Assembly: GCA_036494005.1 (NCBI GenBank)
Contig: DASXOV010000074.1
Coordinates: 18,861-82,860 of the forward strand
DNA: 64,000 bases
Reading direction: 5' to 3'
Source of the DNA: GCA-003244245 sp036494005
Lineage (GTDB): Bacteria > Actinomycetota > Actinomycetes > Mycobacteriales > Pseudonocardiaceae
In this document: positions 12,399-20,006 of the stretch, piece after piece
How the letters are laid out: the number at the start of each line of letters is the position of its first letter
Numbering within the stretch: the stretch's first letter is position 1
The notes under the pieces: model-generated
Databases searched by the model: none
Seen by the model: the letters and a program-made list of their open reading frames with translations, nothing else
What the model was told of the DNA's origin: nothing
Position numbers and translations under genes: made by a program

Positions 12399-13969
12399 TG
12401 GTCGCCCCGTTCCGACCCGCGCCGGTCGACGTGCACATCAACCCCGGCGACGTCCTCGAACTTTTCGCCTCCTGCGGTGGGGCCTCGGAAGGGCTCCGCA
12501 TCCTCGACCTGGACCACCTCGGCGTCGAGATCGACCCCGCTGCCGCGGCTACGGCAACCGCCGCAGGGCACCGCAGGGTCGTGGCCGACGTGTCCAAACT
12601 GGCCGCGGCCCTGTTCGGCGGGATCCTCGGCCTGTGGGCCTCCCCGCCCTGCACCACGTTCAGCTCGTCTGGACCGGGTGCCGGCCGGCTGGTGATGCAC
12701 ATCCTCGCCGAGGGCATCGCCCGCGCGGCCCGGGGCGAGCAGGTCATCGGCTGGGTGCGGCGCGAGTGCACCCGCGTCCTCAAGGCCCACGCGATGAGCG
12801 ACCGGAAGCTGTCCCGGCTGCCGCGTGCCGAGCGCTCAGCCTGGGCGCGCAAGCAGGCCATCACCAGCGCGCTGGTCGTGGAGATCCCCCGCTACGTCCA
12901 CGTCCTGACGCCGGAGTGGATCGCTTGCGAGCAGGTGCCCGGCGTGCTCCCGCTGTGGAAGGCGCTCAGCGTGGCGCTGCGGCTGCAGGGCTACCGCACC
13001 TGGTGCGGCGTGCTCATCGCCACCGACTACGGGGTCCCGCAGACCCGCAAGCGCGCCATCTTCCTCGCGTCCCGCAACCCCGCGCACCGGGTTGGGCCGC
13101 CGGAGCCGACGCATACAAAGGAGCCCGGGGAGCCGGATCTGTTCGGCGACCCGCTGCCCAAGTGGGTGTCGATGGCACAGGCCCTCGGCTGGGGCATGAC
13201 TGTCCGCCCGTACTTCACCCTCACCAATGGGAATGGCAGCGGCGGCGGGCGCTCCGACGAACAGGTCGGCGGATCCGGCGCGCGCCGGGCTCTGTACGCG
13301 GAGCGGAACTCAGGCCGCTGGGTCCTCGGCGGATGGCACATGCACGCCACCGGGAAGACGGGGCTTGCTCCGGATCGCGAGCCGGAGCAAGCCCCGTCCG
13401 ACACGATCACCGGCAAGGGCACCACAGTGTGGACGCTCCACAACGGCCCCCAGGGCAACGCCACCGTCCGCGGCCTGGACGAGCCGGCCGGGACGATCTA
13501 CAGCTCGCGGACCACCAACCTGTCGTGGGCACTGCGGAACAACAACACCGCCAACGCCGCCACGCGCAGCCTCGACGAGCCGGCGCCGACCATGTTCTTC
13601 GGCGGCAGGGGCAACGCCGTGGACTGGGTGCAAGCCCGGCCCGCTACCACCGTCCAGGCCGATGCCCGGGTGGCTCCACCCGGGCATCGGGACCGCGAAG
13701 GCGGGCAGCGCCAGTTCCCCGAGGGCTCCGTCCGGGTCTCCGTCGGCGAAGCAGCCTGCCTGCAGAGCTTCCGCGCCGGATACCCCTGGCAGGGAACCCG
13801 CACCCACCAGTACATGCAGGTCGGAAACGCCGTGCCTCCTCCGGTCACTGCAGCCGTGGTCGGCCACATGCTCGGCATCGACTGGAAGCCCCTCGTCGCC
13901 GACTACCTCGCCACCACGGTCCTGACCGGTGAGGAGCGTCGCAGCCAAGGTAGCGAGGCTGCCTCGTGA
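12398..13969 (+). CDS. C5-cytosine DNA methyltransferase
   Basis: 523 aa from ATG 12398. Motif I is LELFASCGGASEGL, motif IV is ASPPCTTFSSSG with the catalytic Cys, motif VI is CEQVPG (usually ENV), motif VIII is QTRKRAIFL and motif X is QVGNAVPPPV. Residues about 320-440 form an insert in the target-recognition region with repeated LDEPAGTIYSS and LDEPAPTMFFGG modules, a feature of phage C5 enzymes. Two perfect 14-bp DNA hairpins lie inside this insert. The enzyme probably protects phage DNA from host restriction. Coupled by one base to the previous gene. Confidence 0.9.
   Translation: MVAPFRPAPVDVHINPGDVLELFASCGGASEGLRILDLDHLGVEIDPAAAATATAAGHRRVVADVSKLAAALFGGILGLWASPPCTTFSSSGPGAGRLVMHILAEGIARAARGEQVIGWVRRECTRVLKAHAMSDRKLSRLPRAERSAWARKQAITSALVVEIPRYVHVLTPEWIACEQVPGVLPLWKALSVALRLQGYRTWCGVLIATDYGVPQTRKRAIFLASRNPAHRVGPPEPTHTKEPGEPDLFGDPLPKWVSMAQALGWGMTVRPYFTLTNGNGSGGGRSDEQVGGSGARRALYAERNSGRWVLGGWHMHATGKTGLAPDREPEQAPSDTITGKGTTVWTLHNGPQGNATVRGLDEPAGTIYSSRTTNLSWALRNNNTANAATRSLDEPAPTMFFGGRGNAVDWVQARPATTVQADARVAPPGHRDREGGQRQFPEGSVRVSVGEAACLQSFRAGYPWQGTRTHQYMQVGNAVPPPVTAAVVGHMLGIDWKPLVADYLATTVLTGEERRSQGSEAAS
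13360..13395. repeat. Perfect 14-bp hairpin inside the C5 methyltransferase gene
   Basis: GGGGCTTGCTCCGG (13360-13373) and CCGGAGCAAGCCCC (13382-13395) with an 8-nt loop. It is in frame within the target-recognition insert, where it encodes LAPDREPEQAP. Confidence 0.8.
13659..13690. repeat. Second perfect 14-bp hairpin inside the C5 methyltransferase gene
   Basis: CCGATGCCCGGGTG (13659-13672) and CACCCGGGCATCGG (13677-13690) with a GCTC loop. It encodes ADARVAPPGHRD at the end of the variable insert, just before the conserved C-terminal motifs. Confidence 0.8.
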
Positions 13970-14148
13970 CCATCCCCAACCCCGACAACACCCCGGGCGC
14001 ATCCGAGCTGTCGGAGATCCTGATCGCACGGTGGGAGCTGGCGCACACCGAGGTCTCCGATCCCCGCGTTCGTGAAGCGGCCCGGCTCAGGCTCCGGGAA
14101 CTGGCCGAACTGCTGTACCGGATGGCTACCGACGGGAGTGCGTCATGA
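13966..14148 (+). CDS. 60-aa helical protein
   Basis: GTG start overlapping the methyltransferase stop, TGA overlapping the next ATG. Mostly two helices (ELSEILIARWELAHTEVSD, then EAARLRLRELAELLYRMA). Possibly a small accessory subunit; no family recognised. Confidence 0.6.
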   Translation: MTIPNPDNTPGASELSEILIARWELAHTEVSDPRVREAARLRLRELAELLYRMATDGSAS

Positions 14149-15002
14149 GCGCGCCACCGTTCACCTACTTCGGCTCCAAGCAGACCATGGCCGCCAAGAT
14201 CGGCCACCTCCTGCCGGAGCACAACCACTACGTGGAGCCGTTCGGTGGCTCGCTGGCGGTGCTGCTGGCCAAGCAGCCGAGCCGCATGGAGACGGTCAAC
14301 GACTTGGACGCCGACCTCCAAACCTTCTGGAAGGTGCTCCGCGACCAGTCTGACGAACTCCAGCGGGTCTGCGCGCTGACGCCGCACTCCCGCGCCGAGC
14401 AGGGGCTGGCGCAGGAGTGGATCGCGGCCGCGATTCCCGACCGCTCTCCGGTGTCGGACCTGGAACGGGCGCGGCGGGTGTGGGTGTGTCTCACGCAGGG
14501 CCGCGGTGGTCAGCTGCGCCCCACGGGTTGGCGTCACTACGAGGGCTCGGCCGGGTCGTCGTTCGGGATGCCCGGTTACCTCGCTGGCTACGTCTCCCGG
14601 ATGGGTCCCGCAGTGGCCCGGCTGGCGCACGTCAGCCTGGAGTGCCGCCCCGCGCTGGAGTTGATCCGCTGCTTCGGCGACCACGACGACGTCTGCCTGT
14701 ACATCGACCCGCCCTACGTCGGCAGCACCCGCGTCTCCGGCGGCTACCGCCACGAGATGCGCAGCGACGACGAGCACCGCGAACTCGCGGCAGCGCTCGT
14801 CGCCTGCGACGCCTCTGTCGTCCTCTCCGGCTACCCATCCCCGCTCTACGACGAGTTGTACGCCGGGTGGCACCGCCTCGACATGGCCGCCTCCACGGGC
14901 CAGGGCGGCACGTGGGCCAACCGGACCGAGGTGTTGTGGTCCAACCGCCCGCTCGGTGACCAGCCGCATCTGTTCGACGACCTCAGCGGGGTCGCGTCAT
15001 GA
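14145..15002 (+). CDS. Dam-like N6-adenine methyltransferase
   Basis: 285 aa. FTYFGSKQTM near the N-terminus and VEPFGGSLAVLL form the SAM-binding FxGxG-type motif; LYIDPPYVGSTR carries the DPPY catalytic motif. The order (SAM motif first) and the FGSK opening match the D12/Dam class of adenine methyltransferases. It lies directly after the cytosine enzyme and would add a second modification specificity. Coupled on both sides. Confidence 0.9.
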   Translation: MSAPPFTYFGSKQTMAAKIGHLLPEHNHYVEPFGGSLAVLLAKQPSRMETVNDLDADLQTFWKVLRDQSDELQRVCALTPHSRAEQGLAQEWIAAAIPDRSPVSDLERARRVWVCLTQGRGGQLRPTGWRHYEGSAGSSFGMPGYLAGYVSRMGPAVARLAHVSLECRPALELIRCFGDHDDVCLYIDPPYVGSTRVSGGYRHEMRSDDEHRELAAALVACDASVVLSGYPSPLYDELYAGWHRLDMAASTGQGGTWANRTEVLWSNRPLGDQPHLFDDLSGVAS

Positions 15003-15448
15003 GCCTGCGCCTGGTTCCCGTCACCCGCGCCACGGCCCGCGGGTTTGTGACGCTGCACCATCGGCACCACCGCCCACCGCCGGGCTCGGTGTTCAACGTC
15101 GGGGTAGCAAACGACGCTGACGAGCTGGTCGGGGTAGCCATGTGCGGCTACCCCGTGGCCCGCGAGTGGGCCGACGGGCAAACACTTGAAGTCAACCGAA
15201 CCGCCACTGATGGCACCGAGCATGCCAACTCGATGCTCTACGCCGCGTGCTGGCGTGCAGCGAAAGCCCTCGGCTACCGGCGGTTGATCACCTACACCCA
15301 GGCTGGCGAGAGCGGCGCATCCCTGCGTGCCGCCGGGTGGCGCGTCGTCGCGCAACGCCCGCCACGTCGCGGGTGGGACACCCCTAGTCGACCCCGCGAG
15401 GACCGCGGGGTCGATGGAATTCCCCGAACCCTCTGGGAGGCGTCATGA
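14999..15448 (+). CDS. XF1762-family (GNAT-like) protein
   Basis: 149 aa. LRLVPVTRATARGFVTLHHR, HRPPPGSVFNVGV, LVGVAMCGYPVAREWADGQ, LEVNRTATDGTEHANSMLYA and GASLRAAGWRVV are the conserved blocks of the XF1762 family, which is found in phages and prophages and looks like an acyl-CoA N-acyltransferase fold. Its substrate is unknown; proximity to DNA methyltransferases suggests modification of nucleic acid or a nearby protein. ATGA overlap with the next gene. Confidence 0.8.
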   Translation: MSLRLVPVTRATARGFVTLHHRHHRPPPGSVFNVGVANDADELVGVAMCGYPVAREWADGQTLEVNRTATDGTEHANSMLYAACWRAAKALGYRRLITYTQAGESGASLRAAGWRVVAQRPPRRGWDTPSRPREDRGVDGIPRTLWEAS

Positions 15449-15537
15449 GTCCTGCCACTGAAGAACTGCCGCTGAAGACCTACGGCGAGACGGTGCGGGC
15501 TGTCCAGGAGATCCCACCCGTGGTGGCTGCTGCGTGA
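15445..15537 (+). CDS. 30-aa coupled peptide
   Basis: Its ATG overlaps the XF1762 stop and its TGA overlaps the next GTG. Product MSPATEELPLKTYGETVRAV and ten more residues. The double overlap is the main support; it may serve mainly to carry ribosomes to the next gene. Confidence 0.45.
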   Translation: MSPATEELPLKTYGETVRAVQEIPPVVAAA

Positions 15538-15767
15538 GCAACCCACTTGCGGCGCGCCTCTACTGCGCCACCTGCGACAAGTACGCCTACCCGGACCGTA
15601 AAACCGCCCGGCAGGCCATCCGCCGTTTCCATCCCGGCAGTCAGCGCAAAGGACTCGACGTGTACCGGTGCGCCGCGCTCAGCGGCAACTGGCACGTCGG
15701 GCACAGCTGGCGCCGCCGATCCCATCCCGCGTTTTCCCTGCCGCAGAGAGAAGGCCCCACCGCATGA
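15534..15767 (+). CDS. Small zinc-binding protein
   Basis: 77 aa, GTG start. CATCDKYAYPDRKTARQAIRR followed by DVYRCAALSGNWHVGH gives a C-x2-C ... C ... H zinc site, a frequent small protein type in actinophages that resembles one half of a C2H2-like finger. Its 3' end contains leader motif copy E and overlaps the next gene by 4 nt. Confidence 0.65.
   Translation: MSNPLAARLYCATCDKYAYPDRKTARQAIRRFHPGSQRKGLDVYRCAALSGNWHVGHSWRRRSHPAFSLPQREGPTA
15735..15745 (+). promoter_or_regulatory. Early-gene leader motif copy E
   Basis: TCCCTGCCGCA, preceded by GTTTT and followed by AGAGAGAAGG, within the last codons of the 15534 gene and 19 nt before the ATG at 15764. Confidence 0.45.
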
Positions 15768-16579
15768 GCACTGCAACGATCCCTACCCGCAACTTCGTCG
15801 GCCTGCTGGCTGACGCCACGCTCACCGCGTCGGACGATCCGGAACTGCCCGCCTTGTGCGCGGTGCTGCTGCACTCCGACCGGGGCGAGTGGACCGTGCA
15901 GGAGACCGACCCGGACGACCGGTCCACGGCGCTGATCGACGTCATCACCTCCGATCTGCTGATCGCCACCTCCACCGACCGCTACGCCCTCGGTCAGGCC
16001 CATGAGCACTGCGAAGGCCAGCTGCACAAGCCCGTGGTGGTGTCCCTGACCGATGCGAAAGCCGTGATCGCCGCGTTCAAGCCGCTGGTGCACTCGCTGG
16101 GCAAGGAGACCACCCACCACGTGGTGCTCACCTTGGAAGGGGACACGCTCACCGTCGCCGAGGACCCCAAGCAGGTCCCCGACGGGTTCAGCGTGTCGTT
16201 CTCGGTGGCCTACGCCTACGAGGAGTTCCCCCGCTTCGCCGACCTGATGACCCCGGACACCGCGAAGACGGTCACCGACGACGACGGCCGTGCGGTCGCA
16301 CCCTCCTACGGCACGGGGTTCGAGCCGACCCGGTTGTGGGCGTTCGTGCAGGTCGGGAAGCGTCGCAAGATGCTCGTGGCCATGTACCGGCACCACCAGA
16401 CCCGGGCCGTGGTCATCGAGGTGGGGTCGGCGTACCGGGGTGTGCTGATGCCGTACCGGCTGGACGAGAAGACAGGGCAGCAGAACGGGCCGCTGGTGCG
16501 GGTGTTCACCCCCGACCTTCCGGAGCGCCCGACGCAGGACGCTGACGCCCTGCTGGCCGACACCGCCGATCAGGGCTGA
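15764..16579 (+). CDS. Putative sliding-clamp-like (DnaN-like) protein
   Basis: 271 aa. The N-terminal region reads like one clamp domain: a starting helix (FVGLLADATLT), LPALCAVLLHSD, then DLLIATSTDRYALGQ, where the strand IATSTDRYALG resembles the DnaN ATDRYRLA signature. A second domain follows from KAVIAAFKPLV. It has about two-thirds of the DnaN length, so two rather than three domains. A clamp would tether a polymerase or nuclease to phage DNA. No polymerase gene is in the window, so it would act with host replisome proteins. Confidence 0.5.
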   Translation: MSTATIPTRNFVGLLADATLTASDDPELPALCAVLLHSDRGEWTVQETDPDDRSTALIDVITSDLLIATSTDRYALGQAHEHCEGQLHKPVVVSLTDAKAVIAAFKPLVHSLGKETTHHVVLTLEGDTLTVAEDPKQVPDGFSVSFSVAYAYEEFPRFADLMTPDTAKTVTDDDGRAVAPSYGTGFEPTRLWAFVQVGKRRKMLVAMYRHHQTRAVVIEVGSAYRGVLMPYRLDEKTGQQNGPLVRVFTPDLPERPTQDADALLADTADQG

Positions 16580-16585
16580 GGGGGA

Positions 16586-16789
16586 GTGGTGGTCATGACC
16601 CCTGCCGCCGCTGGTCAAGTGTTCCTGCCGATCTACGAGCAGGCGCGGGAAGCCGTCGCCGCGCTGCACGCCGGCCCGAAGTGCGCCGTGTGCCACCAGC
16701 CCGGACCGGAGCCGTGCCGCTGCGCCGCCGTCATCGCCCCCGCCGAAGTCCACACCACCACGACAAGAGAGCAGACGACCGAGAAGTGA
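16586..16789 (+). CDS. Small zinc-knuckle protein
   Basis: 67 aa from GTG 16586 (GTG 16589 and ATG 16595 also possible). CAVCHQPGPEPCRCAAV is a compact Cys/His cluster. The threonine-rich C-terminus ends with a GTGA overlap into the HTH gene. Confidence 0.55.
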   Translation: MVVMTPAAAGQVFLPIYEQAREAVAALHAGPKCAVCHQPGPEPCRCAAVIAPAEVHTTTTREQTTEK

Positions 16790-17016
16790 CCGAGATCGAC
16801 CGGATCCCCCCCAAGACGAACCTGCGGGGCGACCAGCGGATAGAGATCCGCGAGCAGTTCAAGGCGGCCTATGAGCGGGGCGCCACCGTGAAAGAGCTGG
16901 CCGAGGCGACGGGCCGCTCGTACGGGTCCGTGCACAAGCTGCTCGTCGAGGCCGGTACGACGTTCCGCGGGCGCGGCGGCGCCGGCCACCGGAAGCGACG
17001 GAACTCCAGCAAGTAA
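16786..17016 (+). CDS. Small HTH DNA-binding protein
   Basis: 76 aa from GTG 16786. FKAAYERGATVKELAEATGR followed by SYGSVHKLLVEAG is a clear helix-turn-helix, of the type seen in many small actinobacterial proteins that end in a basic GRGG tail (here RGRGGAGHRKRRNSSK). Probably a local transcription regulator or nucleoid-type protein. Confidence 0.7.
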   Translation: MTEIDRIPPKTNLRGDQRIEIREQFKAAYERGATVKELAEATGRSYGSVHKLLVEAGTTFRGRGGAGHRKRRNSSK

Positions 17017-17017
17017 G

Positions 17018-17053
17018 AGCGGGCAACCCCACCCGCTGATACCCCCTACCGCA
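17018..17053 (+). promoter_or_regulatory. Hairpin and early-gene leader motif copy F
   Basis: AGCGGG (17018-17023) and CCCGCT (17032-17037) form a 6-bp stem around CAACCCCA; CCCCTACCGCA follows at 17043-17053, 15 nt before the ATG at 17069, with AAAAGGA as ribosome site. Confidence 0.5.
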
Positions 17054-17068
17054 AAAGGACCCACGACG

Positions 17069-17305
17069 ATGACCACGACGATCGAATGGACCCGAGGCGA
17101 CGACGGGTCGCCCGGCATGACCTGGAATCCGACCTCGGGATGCGACAAGGTCTCGCCCGGCTGCGGCCTCCCCAGGTTCGAGGGAGACGACACCGGCGGC
17201 TGTTACGCGATGGCGATGGCTAAGCGCCTCAAGGCCATGGGCCACGAGGGCAAGCAGCAGGACTACTGCCCGGGGCACACGCGCACCAGGGGCGGTGCCG
17301 AATGA
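17069..17305 (+). CDS. Truncated Gp37/Gp68 (DUF5131)-like protein
   Basis: 78 aa. TTTIEWTRGDDG, MTWNPTSGCDKVSPGCGL and GGCYAMAMAKRLKAMG are the opening of the Gp37/Gp68 (DUF5131) phage family, whose members are normally about 250-300 aa and carry a CxxxCxxC-like metal site. Here the frame stops after KQQDYCPGHTRTRGGAE, so only the N-terminal quarter remains. It may be a decayed copy or a minimal form keeping the cysteine cluster. Overlaps the next gene by GAATGA. Confidence 0.6.
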   Translation: MTTTIEWTRGDDGSPGMTWNPTSGCDKVSPGCGLPRFEGDDTGGCYAMAMAKRLKAMGHEGKQQDYCPGHTRTRGGAE

Positions 17306-18096
17306 GCGCGCCCTACTACTCCGACGAGTACGTGACGCTGTATCACGGGGATTGCCGCGCGGTGCTGCCGGTACTCACCACTGACGGTGCCCGTCCCGAC
17401 GCAGCCGTGGTGGACCCGCCCTACGGCGAAACTTCCGCAACGTGGGACCGCTGGCCGGACGGTTGGGTAGATGCCGTCGGTGCGGCACTCCCGGCTTCGG
17501 CCACCCTGTGGTGCTTCGGTTCGGCGCGCATGTTCTGGGACCGTCGCGACGACTTTGCGGCCTGGAAGTTCGCCCAGGAGCAGCTGTGGGTGAAGACCAA
17601 GGGCTCCGGCCCCGCCTCCCGGGATCGGCTAGCGAAGGTCCACGAGTGGGCATACCAGTTCTATCGCGGCAACTGGGGCGCTCTGCACCACGAGTGGGAG
17701 CGGGTCCCCCATGACGGCCCAAACAACGGCGTCAAGAGCAAATCGCTCGGCACGAGCCACCACACGGGAGGCGCGCGGGAGCGCGCCTGGACTGACGACG
17801 GGACTCGCCACCCCAGGTCGGTGACTTACATCGTTGAATCGAAGCCGCCGTACCGCGGGCGCCCCTCGGAGAAGCCCCTCGTCACCATCATCCCACTGGT
17901 GCGCGAATGCACTCCAGTAGGCGGGCTCGTCCTCGACTGCTTTGCGGGATCAGGAACAACCGGGGTGGCAGCGAAGTCAATCGGCCGCCGCGCGGTACTC
18001 ATCGAGGGCGATGAGGCGGCCTGCGAGCAGGCCGCGATCCGCTTTGCGAATGACCGGTGCACCCTTCCCGGCCTGCTGGACGGAGCAGCCTCGTGA
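17302..18096 (+). CDS. DNA methyltransferase (beta-type, N6/N4)
   Basis: 264 aa. AAVVDPPYGETSATWD has the DPPY motif near the N-terminus and VLDCFAGSGTTGVAAKSIGR has the SAM-binding FAGSGTT motif near the C-terminus, an order typical of beta-class adenine-N6 or cytosine-N4 enzymes. TYIVESKPPYRGRPSEKPL is the usual conserved link before the SAM motif. It is the third methyltransferase in 6 kb. GTGA overlap with a possible start of the next gene. Confidence 0.9.
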   Translation: MSAPYYSDEYVTLYHGDCRAVLPVLTTDGARPDAAVVDPPYGETSATWDRWPDGWVDAVGAALPASATLWCFGSARMFWDRRDDFAAWKFAQEQLWVKTKGSGPASRDRLAKVHEWAYQFYRGNWGALHHEWERVPHDGPNNGVKSKSLGTSHHTGGARERAWTDDGTRHPRSVTYIVESKPPYRGRPSEKPLVTIIPLVRECTPVGGLVLDCFAGSGTTGVAAKSIGRRAVLIEGDEAACEQAAIRFANDRCTLPGLLDGAAS

Positions 18097-18158
18097 GCGC
18101 CTCCACTCGCGGACACTGCGCTGGTGACCGTATGACCACTACCCCCCGGAAGGGACCA

Positions 18159-19202
18159 ATGAGAACGTTCGCCATCCCCGCAGCGGTCGCCGCGGCCATC
18201 GTCTCGCCGATCGCGCTGTTCTTCGGCGTCGGCGACTACTACCCGACGATCCTGTGGTGGTCGTTGCGGTCGAGCCTGTTCGTGCTGGTCCCGCTCGTAG
18301 CCCTGCTCGTCGTCGTGGGCGTACTGGCGGTGCTCGGCGCCTGGCGGGAGGAGCGGGATGGCAACCCTCTCCCGGCGTGGGCTGCGGCGTGGCTGGTGGG
18401 CATCGTCGGCCTGATCGCACTGGGCTGGTGGTCCATCGGCTACCACGGCTACCTGCAGGCCAAGCAGTACACGCCGTCCATCTCGGTGACCAGTGCACCG
18501 CTCGGCGAACTGGGCAAACGCGCCCCGTACCAGGTCGCGGAAGCCCAGGCCCGGCCGAACCTCGGTGACTACCCCGGCGACATCGCCACCACCAGCTACA
18601 TCCCGCAGGGTGACCAGTACATGAGCCTGGTCACCCGCAGGGGCATCTTCGCCGGCTACCAGGTGCTGCTGGCCCAGTCGATCCCGCTGACCGGCCGGGG
18701 CAGCGCCACGACCTGCCAATTCGACCAGGCAGCCGACGCCCGGATCGGCGGCTGGTTCTCCCACAACCTAGGCCGGCAGATCGCGCACGAGCAGCGCTGG
18801 TGGCGGTTCGACCCGGCCGACGCCTACGCCTACTGCGACGGATCGCGCCCCGTGGTGGTAGTGCCGATGACGCGGCAGGTGGGCTGGATGGTGGTCACCG
18901 AACGTTTCGCCGGGGTGGCCCTGTACGACGGGCACACCGGCCGGGTGGAGATCGTCACCGATCCGCACCGTATCGCCGCGCTGCCCGGCACTGCCTATCC
19001 GTTGTCCCTGGCCACCCGGCAGCGGGAAGCCACGCAGGCACTCGGCTCGTTCGGTGACTGGGTGTTCGGCCGGGCCGGGTGGGAGACCACCGAGGACCAG
19101 ACGGACATCAACTCCGGCAACACCGCCGAGTTCGTGCTCGCCGAGGGCCGCGGCGCCGCGTACGACGAGGCGTCACGGAGACTTGCACATCCCGGCGCGT
19201 AA
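18159..19202 (+). CDS. Three-pass membrane protein with large external domain
   Basis: 347 aa from ATG 18159, chosen for GGAAGGGAC ahead of it; GTG 18093 (coupled to the methyltransferase) and ATG 18132 are in frame. Three membrane segments lie in the first 120 residues (AIPAAVAAAIVSPIALFFG; SLFVLVPLVALLVVVGVLAV; WLVGIVGLIALGWWSIGYHG). The remaining 220 residues are soluble, with a KQYTPSISVTSAPLGELG opening. Proteins of this plan are common in actinobacterial mobile elements; role unknown, perhaps surface exclusion. Last gene of the early operon. Confidence 0.6.
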   Translation: MRTFAIPAAVAAAIVSPIALFFGVGDYYPTILWWSLRSSLFVLVPLVALLVVVGVLAVLGAWREERDGNPLPAWAAAWLVGIVGLIALGWWSIGYHGYLQAKQYTPSISVTSAPLGELGKRAPYQVAEAQARPNLGDYPGDIATTSYIPQGDQYMSLVTRRGIFAGYQVLLAQSIPLTGRGSATTCQFDQAADARIGGWFSHNLGRQIAHEQRWWRFDPADAYAYCDGSRPVVVVPMTRQVGWMVVTERFAGVALYDGHTGRVEIVTDPHRIAALPGTAYPLSLATRQREATQALGSFGDWVFGRAGWETTEDQTDINSGNTAEFVLAEGRGAAYDEASRRLAHPGA

Positions 19203-19217
19203 CGACGGTGAGGCGAC

Positions 19218-19262
19218 TTCGGCGGCCCGCTAGCACCAGCAGCGGGCCGCCGAACTTTGTGT
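19218..19262 (+). terminator. Strong terminator ending the early operon
   Basis: TTCGGCGGCCCGCT (19218-19231) pairs perfectly with AGCGGGCCGCCGAA (19241-19254), then CTTTGTGT. It sits between converging genes. Confidence 0.85.
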
Positions 19263-19334
19263 CACGGTGACGGAACTACAGCAACACCATGGCAGGGGAG
19301 TCCGGGCGCCGTGGTCTACCGGGGATGACGGTGC

Positions 19335-19631
19335 TCACCGCCGGGTCACCTCCTGTCGACTCGGCGGGACGGTGGAGTCAAGGAAGCCGAGTTCGCCCTT
19401 CGGGTAGTACTGGGCCATCGCCTGGTAGGAGGCGTAGTGCGGGGCGTAGATGTTGCACCACTCAGAACCCAATACCCGGTTGGCGGTCTGCTGTGCCTCC
19501 TGGTAGGCCCAGGCGAGCACCACTAGCCATCCGTCATGGTCAGCGGCGGGGAACGAAGGGTGCTGCTCGCGCGGGTACCTGCCGCAGAAGGTGATGCGGT
19601 ACTCAATTGGGCCGTAGCCGTTCCCGTTCAT
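19335..19631 (-). CDS. Hypothetical aromatic-rich protein
   Basis: 98 aa. Contains IEYRITFCGRYPREQHPSFP and a WAYQEAQQTANRVLGSEWCN helix, then repeated Tyr residues. No family recognised. It ends a leftward unit that begins with the HTH gene at 20006 and may be translated through two tiny overlapping frames. Confidence 0.6.
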   Translation of the reverse strand: MNGNGYGPIEYRITFCGRYPREQHPSFPAADHDGWLVVLAWAYQEAQQTANRVLGSEWCNIYAPHYASYQAMAQYYPKGELGFLDSTVPPSRQEVTRR

Positions 19632-19675
19632 GACTCGCCCTCCGTTCGGGCTTTGATCAGCTTGATGGTGGTCAC
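19628..19675 (-). CDS. 15-aa linking frame
   Basis: VTTIKLIKARTEGES. Its GTG overlaps the preceding TGA and its TGA overlaps the ATG of the 98-aa gene. Probably a ribosome relay if translated. Confidence 0.3.
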   Translation of the reverse strand: MTTIKLIKARTEGES

Positions 19676-19740
19676 GCTGAGACCGGTGATCCGTCGATGT
19701 ACGCGCGCCCGGCCCTCGATGCCGGGATGACGGTGCTCAC
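19672..19740 (-). CDS. 22-aa linking frame
   Basis: VSTVIPASRAGRAYIDGSPV plus two residues. GTGA overlaps at both ends connect the HTH gene to the 15-aa frame. Confidence 0.3.
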   Translation of the reverse strand: MSTVIPASRAGRAYIDGSPVSA

Positions 19741-20006
19741 CAGCGCTGCCGCTTCTTGCGCGGCTTCTTGCCGGAGGTATCCCGGCCACGGATGAGCAGC
19801 ACGGTGGAGCGGCTACAGCCGAGATCCCGTGCCGTCTTGGTGGCTCCGATGGCAGCGTCCAAGGCCTGAACGTCCCCGTCGCGGATGCGCTGAGCCTCGG
19901 CGATGGCTTCCTCGCGCTGCTCGATATAGGCGTTGGCGGCCTTGATCCGATCCCGCCCTGGCGGCATGGCCCGTAGTTGGTCGAGGTTGCGCGGTGGTTC
20001 AGTCAC
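19737..20006 (-). CDS. Small HTH regulator
   Basis: 89 aa from GTG 20006. PRNLDQLRAMPPGRDRIKAA then a charged helix, then ATKTARDLGCSRSTVLLIRG, which is a sigma-factor-like HTH, and a basic tail (GKKPRKKRQRW). A full-length relative of the frameshifted domain at 5328-5590. It diverges from the 20115 gene and lies 1.3 kb before the integrase, so it is a candidate immunity or integration regulator. TACGAT at 20017-20022 lies so close to the GTG that a leaderless transcript is possible. Confidence 0.65.
   Translation of the reverse strand: MTEPPRNLDQLRAMPPGRDRIKAANAYIEQREEAIAEAQRIRDGDVQALDAAIGATKTARDLGCSRSTVLLIRGRDTSGKKPRKKRQRW

Noticed and set aside
12253..13932. 559-codon plus-strand frame overlapping the C5 methyltransferase
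   Set aside because: Arg/Pro-rich out-of-frame reading; methyltransferase motifs are all in the other frame.
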